A DNA stretch of 64,000 nt from Shewanella woodyi ATCC 51908 (GCF_000019525.1 NC_010506.1:1922001-1986000); one strand, 5' to 3'. Shown: positions 47,751 through 57,312, counted from the first letter of the stretch. Made by a program: numbers and translations. The notes: generated by a model from the sequence alone, not told the origin.

Positions 47751-48727
47751 TGGGTGACTCCCCACGTCGCCTGCTGTTTAATTTGAGCAATCAAGTTGAC
47801 TGTATGACAGGCATCTTCTAAGGATGCTGTTGTACACTCACCGCGTTGAATATTGTTGATAAAGTCAGTGACCATGTTGATGTACATTTGGTTCTTATCC
47901 CACTGAGGAACTGAGTAGAGTACTTGTGCGCCTTCATGATTGTGAAGAGTGATAGTATTAGTTAATAAGTCCCAATGCAGCCGACCTGTTGAGCCGATAA
48001 AAGTACACTCTCGTTGTGCTTGTTTCTGAACAAAATCCATATGAAGCGAGCAAACGCATCCAGTGTCATTTGTTAATACTAGGTCAGCAATCTCCTCAAC
48101 GTCTAATGCCAACTCCTTGGTGCTTCTAAGTTGTGCATAGCTTAGCGTTAAAGGACCGAGTAACCAATGTAAGTAATCCAGTTCATGGCTTAATTCAAGG
48201 AGGGCACCTCCGCCAAGCGATCTGTTCGCGGAAACTGAATGCGTGTAATGCTTATTAGGTCGCCAATCAGGCAAATATTGTCCCACGCTAGCCTGACAGT
48301 TATATATATCACCGATAACATTATGAGATAAAAGGCGTTTAACCTCGATGGCAGAGCTAAGATATCTCAGGCAGTACCCGACTATCACTTGCCCTGAGTG
48401 TTGTTGAGTTAGCCCTAGAATACGGTCGGCGCTTTCTGGCTCTGAAGCCAAAGGTTTTTCAATCAAAACAGGGATGTCATGTTGGATTAACGCACTTGCG
48501 TGGGCCTCATGGAAAGGGCTAGGTGAAGCGACAATCACCAATTCAGGTTGGCTGTCGATGAGCATTTCAATACTTGAGAGCTGAAGATCGGCAAACTCTA
48601 TCTCTTCGTCAGCGATTCTGCCACTGGCAGAAAGAGCAATAACTTTTGCATCTGGATAGATGAATTTCAGGTTTTGTCTATGACGCTTAGCTATGTTACC
48701 AAGGCCGATGACCGCGATGGTTTTCAT
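47747..48727 (-). CDS. ptmF: Gfo/Idh/MocA oxidoreductase (PtmF-like)
   Basis: 326 residues: the N-terminal Rossmann domain opens with IAVIGLGNIAKRHRQNL, EKPLASEP is the conserved catalytic Lys motif, and the C-terminal domain contains GGGALLELSHELDYLHWL. In legionaminic acid loci the PtmF-like enzyme works with PtmA and PtmE upstream of GDP-GlcNAc formation. It overlaps the genes on both sides by 4 bases. Confidence 0.8.
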   Translation of the reverse strand: MKTIAVIGLGNIAKRHRQNLKFIYPDAKVIALSASGRIADEEIEFADLQLSSIEMLIDSQPELVIVASPSPFHEAHASALIQHDIPVLIEKPLASEPESADRILGLTQQHSGQVIVGYCLRYLSSAIEVKRLLSHNVIGDIYNCQASVGQYLPDWRPNKHYTHSVSANRSLGGGALLELSHELDYLHWLLGPLTLSYAQLRSTKELALDVEEIADLVLTNDTGCVCSLHMDFVQKQAQRECTFIGSTGRLHWDLLTNTITLHNHEGAQVLYSVPQWDKNQMYINMVTDFINNIQRGECTTASLEDACHTVNLIAQIKQQATWGVTQ

Positions 48728-49782
48728 TGTTCAAAACCAATTGCGCAGATATCTGCCTGAGCTTGTTTGAAGTCATCCATTTGGCCAATGTCGAGCCAAT
48801 ATTCATGGATTGGGAACATAAGAACATGCCCCTCATCAGCAATTTTTTGCTCTAGCAGCGTCGGCATATCGATATATGTATTAGCTGCAACACTCTTTAT
48901 GATCTCTTGATTAATGACATAAATACCAGCATTCACAAAAAAGCGTTGTATCGGTTTTTCGATCATACCTGTAATGCGACTTCCGGTACCACTTATCACA
49001 CCGTAAGGTATTTGATAGTCATACTCTCTGACACACATAGTGGCGTCAGCGTTATTGTCATCATGAAACTTGAGCAGCAGTTGAAAATCCACTTTGGTTA
49101 GAATGTCACCATTCATAACAATAGTGGGTAACTGAGGAATACTCTTAGGCAATAGGCCAACGGCTCCCCCTGTTCCTAATGGCGTATCTTCATGAACATA
49201 AGTGATGTTGATGTTCCACTGACTACCATCGCCAAAATGCTGTTGGATTTGTTCAGGCATGTAATGAGTTGAAATATAGAAATTGGTGAAGCCTGCTTGA
49301 ATAAAATTGAACAGGGCTATCTCAAGTAGGGGTTTGTCTCCTACTTTTAACATAGGTTTAGGGCATCTATCTGTAAGAGGTTTTAGGCGCGTACCAAAAC
49401 CGCCTGCCATTATCAGTACCGGATTGGCATAATGAGTCTGCTGTTGTGCACTCTTTAAGGTCTCTAATCCCACGAGGATATTATCTTTGACTAATGGGAT
49501 TGATAAAATGCTGTGTTGCTGCATAAGTTGAAGCAGTTTTTTCTTCGATGTCGAAGGAGCTGCTGTTCTAGGGTTCGTATTCATCACTTGGGTGACGATA
49601 GCATCGAGTGATAAATTATTGAGTAAACCACGACGAATATCACCATCAGTGATCACGCCTAAAAGGTGTTGATTATGATCTATGACTAACGCTACCTGTA
49701 GCGCTTGAGAGTTGATGAGCTCTAAAGCATCGCGGAGCGTCTTATCTGGGGATATTGTTACTTTACTCAATATTGGGCTCAT
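48724..49782 (-). CDS. ptmE: Nucleotidyltransferase with CBS domains (PtmE-like)
   Basis: 352 residues. Two CBS motifs (about 1-115, GVITDGDIRRGLL; LSIPLVKDNILVGL) precede a sugar-1-phosphate nucleotidyltransferase domain with VLIMAGGFGTRLKPLTDRCPKPML and PLGTGGAVG. PtmE of Campylobacter makes GDP-glucosamine for the legionaminic acid pathway; the same two-domain layout and neighbours suggest the same role here. It starts one base after the acetyltransferase stop. Confidence 0.82.
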   Translation of the reverse strand: MSPILSKVTISPDKTLRDALELINSQALQVALVIDHNQHLLGVITDGDIRRGLLNNLSLDAIVTQVMNTNPRTAAPSTSKKKLLQLMQQHSILSIPLVKDNILVGLETLKSAQQQTHYANPVLIMAGGFGTRLKPLTDRCPKPMLKVGDKPLLEIALFNFIQAGFTNFYISTHYMPEQIQQHFGDGSQWNINITYVHEDTPLGTGGAVGLLPKSIPQLPTIVMNGDILTKVDFQLLLKFHDDNNADATMCVREYDYQIPYGVISGTGSRITGMIEKPIQRFFVNAGIYVINQEIIKSVAANTYIDMPTLLEQKIADEGHVLMFPIHEYWLDIGQMDDFKQAQADICAIGFEQ

Positions 49783-49783
49783 A

Positions 49784-50422
49784 TTATGACCTTTTCTCTA
49801 TCTGACTGCGATAACCATAAGCGATCGAATTATCAGGCATATCTTTAGTAACCGTAGCACCTGCAGCAACGATGCAGTGTTTTCCAATCGAGACGCCTTG
49901 TATGATATTCGCACCAGTGGCTACATGAGTGTGTTCACCAATGCGAACGTCTCCGCAGATTGTTGCTCCAGGGGCAATATGACAGTGCATGCCGATATGG
50001 CAATCATGCTCAATAATCGCTCCTGAATTAATGATTGTACTCTCACCAATCACTGCGCCAGTTTGTATGATCGCGCCCATGAAAATTTGCGAGCCTGCGC
50101 CAATCGTGGAATAGGGTGATAACATTGCATTTTGGGATATCACAGTTTCAAATTGATAGTTAGATTGCGTAAAGTAGTCAAAGATCTCATGACGTAAACT
50201 TTGGCCAGGTAAGGAGCCCAAGCCATTTACTAATTTAACCTTATCAGGGGAGAATTGTAAAACATCTTTATCTGAATCAAAGTGTTGTATCTCATTAAAG
50301 ACCGAGCGAGCACTTTTACTGTGGCTGATCACCGCTAAAATTGTATGATTATTTTGCAATAAGATATCAGCGAGTACACTCGCATGACCTCCTGAGCCGA
50401 GTAAAATGACAGGTTTAGTCAA
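49784..50422 (-). CDS. NeuD/PglD-type sugar O- or N-acetyltransferase (LegH-like)
   Basis: 212 residues: an N-terminal nucleotide-sugar binding half (VILLGSGGHASVLADIL) and a left-handed beta-helix with hexapeptide repeats (IINSGAIIEHDCHIGMHCHIAPGATICGDVRIGEHTHV) carrying the conserved catalytic His. In legionaminic acid synthesis LegH N-acetylates the 4-amino sugar; NeuD acts on sialic acid. Which of these applies here is not decided by sequence alone. It overlaps the synthase gene by 8 bases. Confidence 0.8.
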   Translation of the reverse strand: MTKPVILLGSGGHASVLADILLQNNHTILAVISHSKSARSVFNEIQHFDSDKDVLQFSPDKVKLVNGLGSLPGQSLRHEIFDYFTQSNYQFETVISQNAMLSPYSTIGAGSQIFMGAIIQTGAVIGESTIINSGAIIEHDCHIGMHCHIAPGATICGDVRIGEHTHVATGANIIQGVSIGKHCIVAAGATVTKDMPDNSIAYGYRSQIEKRS

Positions 50423-51494
50423 AAATCACCTCTCCGATAGCGTAATCTTTATCCGCTTTAGTGCCGAGCCGTTGCCAATATAGGTAGGGGCTTGCGCCAG
50501 TACCGGGTCGCTTAACTGCTAGGTTCTCAGTTGAGAAAATGTCACCTTTTCGAATGGGGTTAACTGTCACTAAGCTTTTTCTGGCAACGTTAATATTTTT
50601 TAATTCACTGACTTGAGGCGTTTTAACCCCATCTCCCATTGCCGCCTCTACAGTGCGAATCGCTGTAACCATGGCCGTTAGTTCATCAGGTTCCAGTGAT
50701 GCCTTATGATCTGGACCTGACATCTCGTTATCTAAGGTAAAGTGCTTTTCAATGATGCTGGCTCCGCGAGCTGCTGCAGCGATGGGGATGGTGATCCCTT
50801 GACTATGATCTGAATAACCTACCTGTAGTGAAAAAACCGATGCTAAGGTATCCATTGCCTTGAGGTTTATCTCATTAAACGGTGCAGGGTATTCGGTAGT
50901 GCAGTGCAATAAGCTGACCTTTTCTTTTAGGGCTTTTTGCCCCTCTAGCGACATATAAGCTGCTGTAAACGCCTCTATACTTGGCGTTGAATCGTTTGAT
51001 GTTGTTAGACCGAATGCGATAACCCCTAGTGCTGATTCAATCTCGGCTAAGGTCGACATACCTGTAGATAGAATGAGATCGCAGCCTGTACGAGCATGTT
51101 CAAGTATAAAGGGAGCATTGGTGATCTCACCTGAGGCAATTTTTAATGTCTTGAGCTGAAGTGTGTGAACTAAAAAATATAAACTTTCAGAGTCAAACGC
51201 CGTAGAAAGAAACTGTATACCAAGTTTGTTGCAGTAATTAATTAGGCGTTGATGAGCGTCGTGTGACAGCTCCAAGCGGCTTAACATTGTAAGTTGAGAT
51301 TCGACTTTTTTTGTGTTGCTTATCTGATAATCAGCTTGCTTGGCTGTGGCTGTCACTAAACTTTTAGCATTAAAAGTTTGAAATTTAACGGCATCAGCTC
51401 CTGCTTTATGGGCGACATTGATGAGTTCGATGGCTAAATTCTCATCGCCATTATGATTAACGCCCGCTTCGGCAATAACAAATGTCTTACTCAC
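50415..51494 (-). CDS. legI: Nonulosonic acid synthase (NeuB/LegI family)
   Basis: 359 residues. The NeuB TIM barrel opens with FVIAEAGVNHNGDENLAIELI, contains KFQTFN, KIASGEI, LSTGM, LHCTTEYPAP and GYSDHSQG, and ends with an antifreeze-like SAF domain (about 295-359). It condenses phosphoenolpyruvate with a six-carbon sugar to give the nine-carbon acid. The neighbouring LegB, LegC and hydrolysing epimerase favour a legionaminic rather than a pseudaminic product. It overlaps the PIG-L gene by 4 bases. Confidence 0.88.
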   Translation of the reverse strand: MSKTFVIAEAGVNHNGDENLAIELINVAHKAGADAVKFQTFNAKSLVTATAKQADYQISNTKKVESQLTMLSRLELSHDAHQRLINYCNKLGIQFLSTAFDSESLYFLVHTLQLKTLKIASGEITNAPFILEHARTGCDLILSTGMSTLAEIESALGVIAFGLTTSNDSTPSIEAFTAAYMSLEGQKALKEKVSLLHCTTEYPAPFNEINLKAMDTLASVFSLQVGYSDHSQGITIPIAAAARGASIIEKHFTLDNEMSGPDHKASLEPDELTAMVTAIRTVEAAMGDGVKTPQVSELKNINVARKSLVTVNPIRKGDIFSTENLAVKRPGTGASPYLYWQRLGTKADKDYAIGEVIFD

Positions 51495-52168
51495 CTAATA
51501 ATCTCCTTCAGTAACATAAACGCTTCGGCTGATTCACAACCAGCCTGTACTCCTCTAACAAAGCTTAAGGATGAGATTGCTTTTCGACTTCTAGGAAAGG
51601 GAAAGTGACTCATCTCAGATTCAAAATGATCGAGAATATTTAGTTTTTGCTCTAAAAAATCTGAGATATCGACAAAGACATTAGGTTTAAAGCCTCCATC
51701 TTCAGGTTTAAGTCCAAAGTCTGTTTCTGATAGAGTTTCGTAAGCTAATATCCGCTTTATCGATGGATATCGAAAGGTTTTAGAAGAAGCCGTGATGGCA
51801 TCAAAAACAACTTCGTGATCACTGTGGGCGTCATTTCTATACGCTGTGTAGATCAGTTCAGGCTCCACGCTTTGAATAACTGAAGAGATAGCTGAAATGA
51901 TGTTCTTTTTTGGCAAACAGTCTAACGATGCGGGTGGAAGAAAAAGTTCATGAACCTGTTTAAATTTATACAGAAGTCCAACTTTGGCTATTTCATCTTT
52001 CCTTATGTTAATTTGCTCCTCGCTGAAGCCTGAATCGAGAGACATACCTGTGACAATCAACCAATGCACCTCATCGCCTATGTCGATATGTTTTAGAATG
52101 GTCCCACCGCAACCTAATGACTCGTCATCAGCATGTGGAGCAATAACAAGTACCTTTTTAGTCTTCAT
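51491..52168 (-). CDS. PIG-L/LmbE family deacetylase
   Basis: 225 residues: VLVIAPHADDESLGCGGT is the zinc-binding and catalytic motif of the family, with the third His in YRNDAHSDH. It probably removes an N-acetyl group from a sugar in this pathway, which would allow a different acyl group to be added by the GNAT gene two places upstream. It overlaps the epimerase gene by 11 bases, so it is firmly part of the operon. The exact substrate is inferred. Confidence 0.82.
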   Translation of the reverse strand: MKTKKVLVIAPHADDESLGCGGTILKHIDIGDEVHWLIVTGMSLDSGFSEEQINIRKDEIAKVGLLYKFKQVHELFLPPASLDCLPKKNIISAISSVIQSVEPELIYTAYRNDAHSDHEVVFDAITASSKTFRYPSIKRILAYETLSETDFGLKPEDGGFKPNVFVDISDFLEQKLNILDHFESEMSHFPFPRSRKAISSLSFVRGVQAGCESAEAFMLLKEIIR

Positions 52169-53315
52169 TTTTTAAAGGATCCTCTGTCTTACCGACTATT
52201 AATGCAAAGTTATTCTCTTTAATCAGAGAATAAGCAAGTTTGGCTGAGTTGCCATTTCCATAAGGATTAGAGATTTGAGCTAATTTTTTAGTGAACTCAG
52301 GTGAGGAAGCTTGTTTGATACCTTGTTTGATAGCTTTTAATGTGGCATCAACAAATAGGACGTTATCTGTGCAATAACGGTCCCTCTGCCTTGCTCCAAC
52401 ATTGACGCAAGGTACAGGAATGCTTGCAGCTTCGAGTAGTCCTGCAGAAGAGTTTCCGACAATCAAAGAGGATTGCTTAAATAAGTTTACAAATTGTTCA
52501 CGTGACAAGTTTCCATATAATGTCACATCCTCATATTTTTTAGCTGCATGCTTTAAAGCTGAACGTATTTCAGCATTACCAGGGTCTGAGTTCGGTAAAC
52601 CAAGAAAACAATGATACCCAGCAGAATTAAGAGATTCGACCATTGTGTCAATGAGTTGAGTTGATATTCTCTTTTCTTCATCTATAGGATGATAAATTAA
52701 TATTGCTGCTGGCTTGGTTACAGTTTTATTTGCGATTAAGTCTTTAATATTTGGAATAGGCTTAACATTGTTAAATTTATCTAATGCAATACTGCCAATG
52801 TTAAATATACGTTGGGGGGGCTCCCCTAAAGACAGTAGTCTTCGCACATGTTCATCTGTGCTTACGAAATGGCAAGTCGATAGTTTAGATACGGCATGTC
52901 GAATGGGGTTGTCAATATGCCCATCTGCAGCATGATCCCCTCCATAAAAGTGAATCGTAGGTATTGATAAATAACCACCTAATAGTGCCCCAACCATGAC
53001 TTCTTCACGGTCGCCAGCATAGATAATTAGATCTGGATTAAATGATTTTACGACATCAATAGCGGATATAAGCAATATTGATGCGCTTTTTAATCTACCT
53101 GCTGAACTGTTAGAGTCTAGTAAGCTCTCTATTTCCATTAAAATATCAAAACCATCATTCTTTATATCGTTAACTGTATGACCGAAAGACGTTGAGTTAT
53201 GTGCTCCACCGACCAATAGTTTGAGTACAAAACTAGTATCTTGCTGTAATTTAAAAAATAATGGACTTAACAAATCATAATCTGATCTGATTGAGGTTAT
53301 CGCTAAAATTTTCAC
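52158..53315 (-). CDS. legG: UDP/GDP-GlcNAc 2-epimerase, hydrolysing (NeuC/LegG family)
   Basis: 385 residues with a GT-B-like epimerase fold: ILAITSIRSDYDLLSPLFF at the N-terminus, HFYGGDHAADG, and the C-terminal VGNSSAGLLEAASIPVPCVNVGARQRDR nucleotide-binding motif. It releases the nucleotide and inverts C2 to give the six-carbon precursor for the synthase. The SIRSDYDL opening is shared with NeuC and LegG enzymes. It overlaps the GNAT gene by one base. Confidence 0.86.
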   Translation of the reverse strand: MKILAITSIRSDYDLLSPLFFKLQQDTSFVLKLLVGGAHNSTSFGHTVNDIKNDGFDILMEIESLLDSNSSAGRLKSASILLISAIDVVKSFNPDLIIYAGDREEVMVGALLGGYLSIPTIHFYGGDHAADGHIDNPIRHAVSKLSTCHFVSTDEHVRRLLSLGEPPQRIFNIGSIALDKFNNVKPIPNIKDLIANKTVTKPAAILIYHPIDEEKRISTQLIDTMVESLNSAGYHCFLGLPNSDPGNAEIRSALKHAAKKYEDVTLYGNLSREQFVNLFKQSSLIVGNSSAGLLEAASIPVPCVNVGARQRDRYCTDNVLFVDATLKAIKQGIKQASSPEFTKKLAQISNPYGNGNSAKLAYSLIKENNFALIVGKTEDPLKNED

Positions 53316-54145
53316 TAAAAGATATCCGACATTGACATTTGTACAAATATTTTTGGCTCTGAACTTGTGTTAAAAGTCCTGTAACCAAATCGGTATGCAA
53401 AAGCGACTTCGCAACCGGAATTAGCCAAAAACTCCTCTGAAACAGGTAAAATTAAATTGATAGAGCTCATCGATTTGGCTAAATTTAAAGATGGAGCCGT
53501 CGAGAGGTGCATGACATCAAATCCATCATCCAATGCTTTGAGTCCAATGTTTTTATCGTAACTCCATGTTTGATTTGGCTTACTTGTTCTCCAGTTACAA
53601 ACTTTTTCTTGACTAAGGTTTAGAGTAAAACTACTCGAATCTATGTGTTGATTTAGTTGTATTACAGCTAAATCAATCATATCAGCTTGCAAGGTGATGA
53701 CCTTGTATTCTTCTGAAACTGTCCAACCTAAACGTTTTTTGAAACCTGGTACGGAGTTGTCATTGGGGAAGCCAAAAACAATGGCGGGTTCATTTAAGCT
53801 CTCTATTTTTTTATAAACTCGCTCAGCGAGTAGCTGAAAAAGTCTATGCTTTCTATAATCTACAGCGACCATAGTTGTCATCGATAAAAATCCGAGCATA
53901 GAGCTCGAACTGTTTTCAAGGTTCATGGGTATGACTGCATAGTGTCCAATTATTTTATTATCATGAATTGCAATGGATACTAATGGCTCACCAAAGGGGT
54001 TATCAAGATAAGCCCACTTCCATAAATCGCAATTTAGCTCCTTATCAAAGGATTCAAGAAAAAGTGCTGCAATACCATCATAGTGCATTAGTAACTGTGA
54101 AGTATTCTCTATATCAATAAATGAAATTTCATCAAGAATGTTCAT
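53315..54145 (-). CDS. GNAT family N-acyltransferase
   Basis: 276 residues of GNAT type: IIGHYAVIPMNLENS and TMVAVDYRKHRLFQLLAERVYKKIES cover the acetyl-CoA binding region, and FGFPNDNSVPGFKKRLGW follows. These larger GNAT proteins occur in surface-sugar loci and acylate amino sugars. Here it may install an unusual N-acyl group on the aminotransferase product. A 116-base gap separates it from legC upstream. Confidence 0.75.
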   Translation of the reverse strand: MNILDEISFIDIENTSQLLMHYDGIAALFLESFDKELNCDLWKWAYLDNPFGEPLVSIAIHDNKIIGHYAVIPMNLENSSSSMLGFLSMTTMVAVDYRKHRLFQLLAERVYKKIESLNEPAIVFGFPNDNSVPGFKKRLGWTVSEEYKVITLQADMIDLAVIQLNQHIDSSSFTLNLSQEKVCNWRTSKPNQTWSYDKNIGLKALDDGFDVMHLSTAPSLNLAKSMSSINLILPVSEEFLANSGCEVAFAYRFGYRTFNTSSEPKIFVQMSMSDIF

Positions 54146-54261
54146 AAAACTCAGCCTTTATTTTTCGTTCAAAATGCCCGCACACACAAACCACTTGAGC
54201 AAATAGGGTTTCTCTTTCTTTCATTCTCAGTTGAGTATCTAAAACTCCCATCCTCATAAAG

Positions 54262-55410
54262 TTATATTCTCGTGTTGATTGGACTACTTGGTAAATTTAC
54301 CAGACGCTCTTCAAACCATTCTGAGTGCTGAAGTGAACCACGCAACGCATCTTTAAACATGGGAAGGCGATGCATCAGTTGCCAGACTGGCCGAGTCATC
54401 ACCCCACTATCGTTGGTTAACTTGAGCAGTTTGTCACGACTATGAAGATTGGGACAAATAACCGCATTGAGCCAATAGTTCGATTTTGCGTAACTCGGCT
54501 CTTGGACAAAAAGCAATTCGCCGCCATCAAAGAAGCTGTTGTAATGCATTGCTAGAGCGCGTTTTTGTTCGATAAACAGAGGTAGACTCTCCATTTGAGC
54601 ACAACCAAGTGCAGCATTTAAGTTAGGCATTCGGTAATTAAAGCCGGCTTCATCATGATAAAACTCGTAAGGGTGGGGCACCTTTGCGGTTGTTGTTATG
54701 TGTTTTGCTCGTATGCCATTGGCTTGGTTATTCGTGAGCAACACTCCACCGCCACCGGTGGTGATTATCTTATTGCCGTTGAAACTAAGTGCGGCAAATT
54801 CACCTATTGTCCCCGTATGTTTTTCTTTATAGCGTGAGCCTAAACTTTCGGCGGCATCTTCAATTAAAACAAGATTCCATTGCTGGCAAATGAGCACTAA
54901 TTCATCCAGTTCAACGGGGTGACCAAAGGTATGCATAGGCATCACAGCTTTGATGGTTTGCTTCGTCTCTTTGTGAATACATAAGCCCTCTTCATTAAGA
55001 AGCCCATACTCTTCGAGGTAAGTTTGCACAGCTTGTGGGCTTAACCCTAAGCTCACGGTAGAAATATCGACAAAAATAGGTGCTGCGCCCATGTGATATA
55101 AGGCATTGCAAGTGGCAACAAAAGTCAGGGATTGAGTGATCACCAGATCGCCACTTTGTACCCCTGCCATGTATAAAGCGGTGTGCAAGGCACTGGAACC
55201 GCTCGAAGTGGCAATGGCTTTAGGAGACTGAGTAAAAGCTTCAATTTTTTGCTCGAAATCAGTGACAAACTTGCCAACACTAGACACAAAAGTACTGGTT
55301 ATTGTCTCTGCAACATAAGCCTGTTCGTTGCCTGCAAACGTTGGAGCATGCAAAGGAATAAACTCATTGGTTTGATAGGTTTCTCGAATAAACTTAACTA
55401 ATGACGACAT
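54262..55410 (-). CDS. legC: Pyridoxal-phosphate aminotransferase (LegC, DegT/DnrJ/EryC1 family)
   Basis: 382 residues. The LegC-type opening EFIPLHAPTFAGNEQAYVAE is followed by SSGSSALHTALYMAGVQSGD, LIEDAAESLGSRY and the PLP lysine in SFNGNKIITTGGGG. It adds an amino group to the 4-keto sugar made by LegB. It starts 29 bases after the dehydratase stop. The C-terminus (NLPSSPINTRI) is complete. Confidence 0.9.
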   Translation of the reverse strand: MSSLVKFIRETYQTNEFIPLHAPTFAGNEQAYVAETITSTFVSSVGKFVTDFEQKIEAFTQSPKAIATSSGSSALHTALYMAGVQSGDLVITQSLTFVATCNALYHMGAAPIFVDISTVSLGLSPQAVQTYLEEYGLLNEEGLCIHKETKQTIKAVMPMHTFGHPVELDELVLICQQWNLVLIEDAAESLGSRYKEKHTGTIGEFAALSFNGNKIITTGGGGVLLTNNQANGIRAKHITTTAKVPHPYEFYHDEAGFNYRMPNLNAALGCAQMESLPLFIEQKRALAMHYNSFFDGGELLFVQEPSYAKSNYWLNAVICPNLHSRDKLLKLTNDSGVMTRPVWQLMHRLPMFKDALRGSLQHSEWFEERLVNLPSSPINTRI

Positions 55411-55439
55411 AGCAATGAAGTCCTTTTAGCGTGATTCGT

Positions 55440-56630
55440 TTACATTTTTTCATCAAGAGACCTTCCTGTTTCTTTATGGCCGAACTCAGGCAGCATAAGA
55501 TGAAAAAGCTGGACTACTTGCTCTTTACTCCATGACTTGGCTAACTTCATTGATTCGATCTCTTGTACGAATAACTCGAGTAGTTTTGGGTCGTATTTTA
55601 GTCTATTCTTGATGATCCCCAGCTCCGAAAATCTAGCCATATCCAGGGTTTCTTGTGCGGTAAAAAACTCCTCAACCTCCTTCTCACCAGTTGTATCACT
55701 GACGGTGAAGTAGCATGGCCAAATGCCTTTAGCTGGCAGTGTGGCAGCCAATTGCCGTGCCTCATCTTCACTTTGACAAATATGGGCTTGATAGCCTCTA
55801 GATGAAAGATACCTTACGGCGATGTCAGCAAAGGAAATAAGATGTTGCTCTTCATCAAGTTTGGGAAAGAAAATATCTCGATTTTCACCAAAAATACAAG
55901 ACATTAAACAGAGTTCGCCAGATTCTTGAGCGGTGACAAAGTAACGTTTAATATCTGTCGGGGCAACAATAGGTTGTTGCTTTAACATGCGCTGATTAAA
56001 ACTATGTAGCAATGATCCATCAGAGAACGCCACATTGGCAAAACGTGCGGTTGATATTGTCATCTCTTCACTGCGACGCATCAGGAACATCTCCATGATA
56101 CGTTTAGAGGCACCCATCATATTGACTGGGTTGGCGGCTTTATCGGTTGATACACAGAAGTACTTCTTCACACCAGAGGCTATCGATTGCTCAATTGTCT
56201 TATCGGTGTTGAAAATATTGATATTTATCATGCGCATTAAGGTGAAGGGATCTTTTTCGCTTCTGACATGCTTAAGTGCAGATAGATTGAGTACATAATC
56301 ATACTGACCATCTTGAGCTATAAACGCGTCATATTCTATCGAGTCGATATCGAGCGCGAAGGTTTGAAAGTCCCCATTGATGTACCCAAAAGAGCTGCGT
56401 ATATCTCTGACTAGCTCAGCTAAGTTATTCTCGCTGATATCGACGACATGTAACTTTAATGGAACACGCTTAAAAATCTCTTTTACCACAGCCTGACCAA
56501 TAGAGCCTGCACCACCTAGAACGAGAAAACGAGACTGACTAACCTCATCGATTAACTGAGCCTTGTAATGCCCAATATCTTGAGTAAACAGTTCTTTCTC
56601 TCTTCCAATTAGCTTTAAGGTGTTTGTCAT
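55440..56630 (-). CDS. legB: Nucleotide-sugar 4,6-dehydratase (LegB-like)
   Basis: 396 residues: an extended SDR with the Rossmann motif FLVLGGAGSIGQAVVKEIF, the VSTDKAANPVNMMGASKRIMEMF active-site region (Lys of the TDK motif) and TARFANVAFSDGSLLHSF. It makes the 4-keto-6-deoxy sugar that enters legionaminic acid synthesis. I start at Met 56630 (MTNTLKLIGREKELF); Met 56654 would add eight residues, and neither has a good ribosome-binding site. It is the first gene of the minus-strand pathway operon. Confidence 0.85.
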   Translation of the reverse strand: MTNTLKLIGREKELFTQDIGHYKAQLIDEVSQSRFLVLGGAGSIGQAVVKEIFKRVPLKLHVVDISENNLAELVRDIRSSFGYINGDFQTFALDIDSIEYDAFIAQDGQYDYVLNLSALKHVRSEKDPFTLMRMININIFNTDKTIEQSIASGVKKYFCVSTDKAANPVNMMGASKRIMEMFLMRRSEEMTISTARFANVAFSDGSLLHSFNQRMLKQQPIVAPTDIKRYFVTAQESGELCLMSCIFGENRDIFFPKLDEEQHLISFADIAVRYLSSRGYQAHICQSEDEARQLAATLPAKGIWPCYFTVSDTTGEKEVEEFFTAQETLDMARFSELGIIKNRLKYDPKLLELFVQEIESMKLAKSWSKEQVVQLFHLMLPEFGHKETGRSLDEKM

Positions 56631-56654
56631 TGTGCTACCGATGGTTTGATGCAT

Positions 56655-57312
56655 TCAACTTATAGATAAGTCAGCTATTACAAGTGGATCTAGTGATAAC
56701 TAAAGTCTATCTTATTTTTTACTAAAAATATTTTTAATACACCGAGAATTAATGCAAAAAATGAACCAAATCACTAACATCCCCTTTCTAGGTACCATAA
56801 TGAGCTGACTTTCAGTAACCTCTGACAAGAAATTGGCTATTTCACAGGAAAGGGCGAGCTTGGGAGCACCACGGTAGAACTGATGGGGGAATGTGACTGT
56901 GATTGTGAAAGAGTCTAAAGTGGATAGGTTACAGATTGTGTCAGTGTTCGTGTAAAAAGTAGATACAACAGCTCTCATTAATTTCGAAATTCAGATGAGG
57001 ATAAGCATCTGAGTTAATCCGAAAGCCCTAATTTGCTCCGACCCCTTTATCAAAATCGAAGAGACGAACTTGTTTCAGATAAAGGTGCAGATGCGGCTGT
57101 GGCCGTTGACAGCATGGATGCTGTCGTCGAGCTTACAGGGACGTACTTGTTGCGTGTCACAGAAGTAGCTTCACATCAGCCTGCGGCAAGCAATAGATAA
57201 CGCTGAACTTAGTTGAACTGAAAAAACGAAACAGATAACAATGAAAGTTGATGTATCAGAGCTAACTAAGATGGAACTGCCCATCAAGTACCAGTCGGCA
57301 CTTGGAAAAGTT
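56655..57312. other. Gene-poor gap between legB and tRNA-Arg
   Basis: An 88-codon open frame on the minus strand (56712-56978) has no recognisable domain, no ribosome-binding site and erratic composition, so I do not call it a gene. The right half holds copy 2 of the GGA-hairpin repeat. The legB promoter should lie near 56655-56760, but I cannot identify it. Confidence 0.5.
57054..57198 (+). repeat. GGA-hairpin intergenic repeat, copy 2
   Basis: It aligns with the minus strand of 8656-8796 over about 140 bp and with 15017-15092. The hairpin arms are GACAGCA and TGCTGTC (57108-57125), with loop TGGA. The arms differ in sequence from the other copies but pair perfectly. Confidence 0.7.

Noticed and set aside
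56712..56978. 88-codon minus-strand ORF upstream of legB
   Set aside because: It has no domain, no ribosome-binding site and a composition like translated non-coding DNA; it lies where the legB leader is expected.
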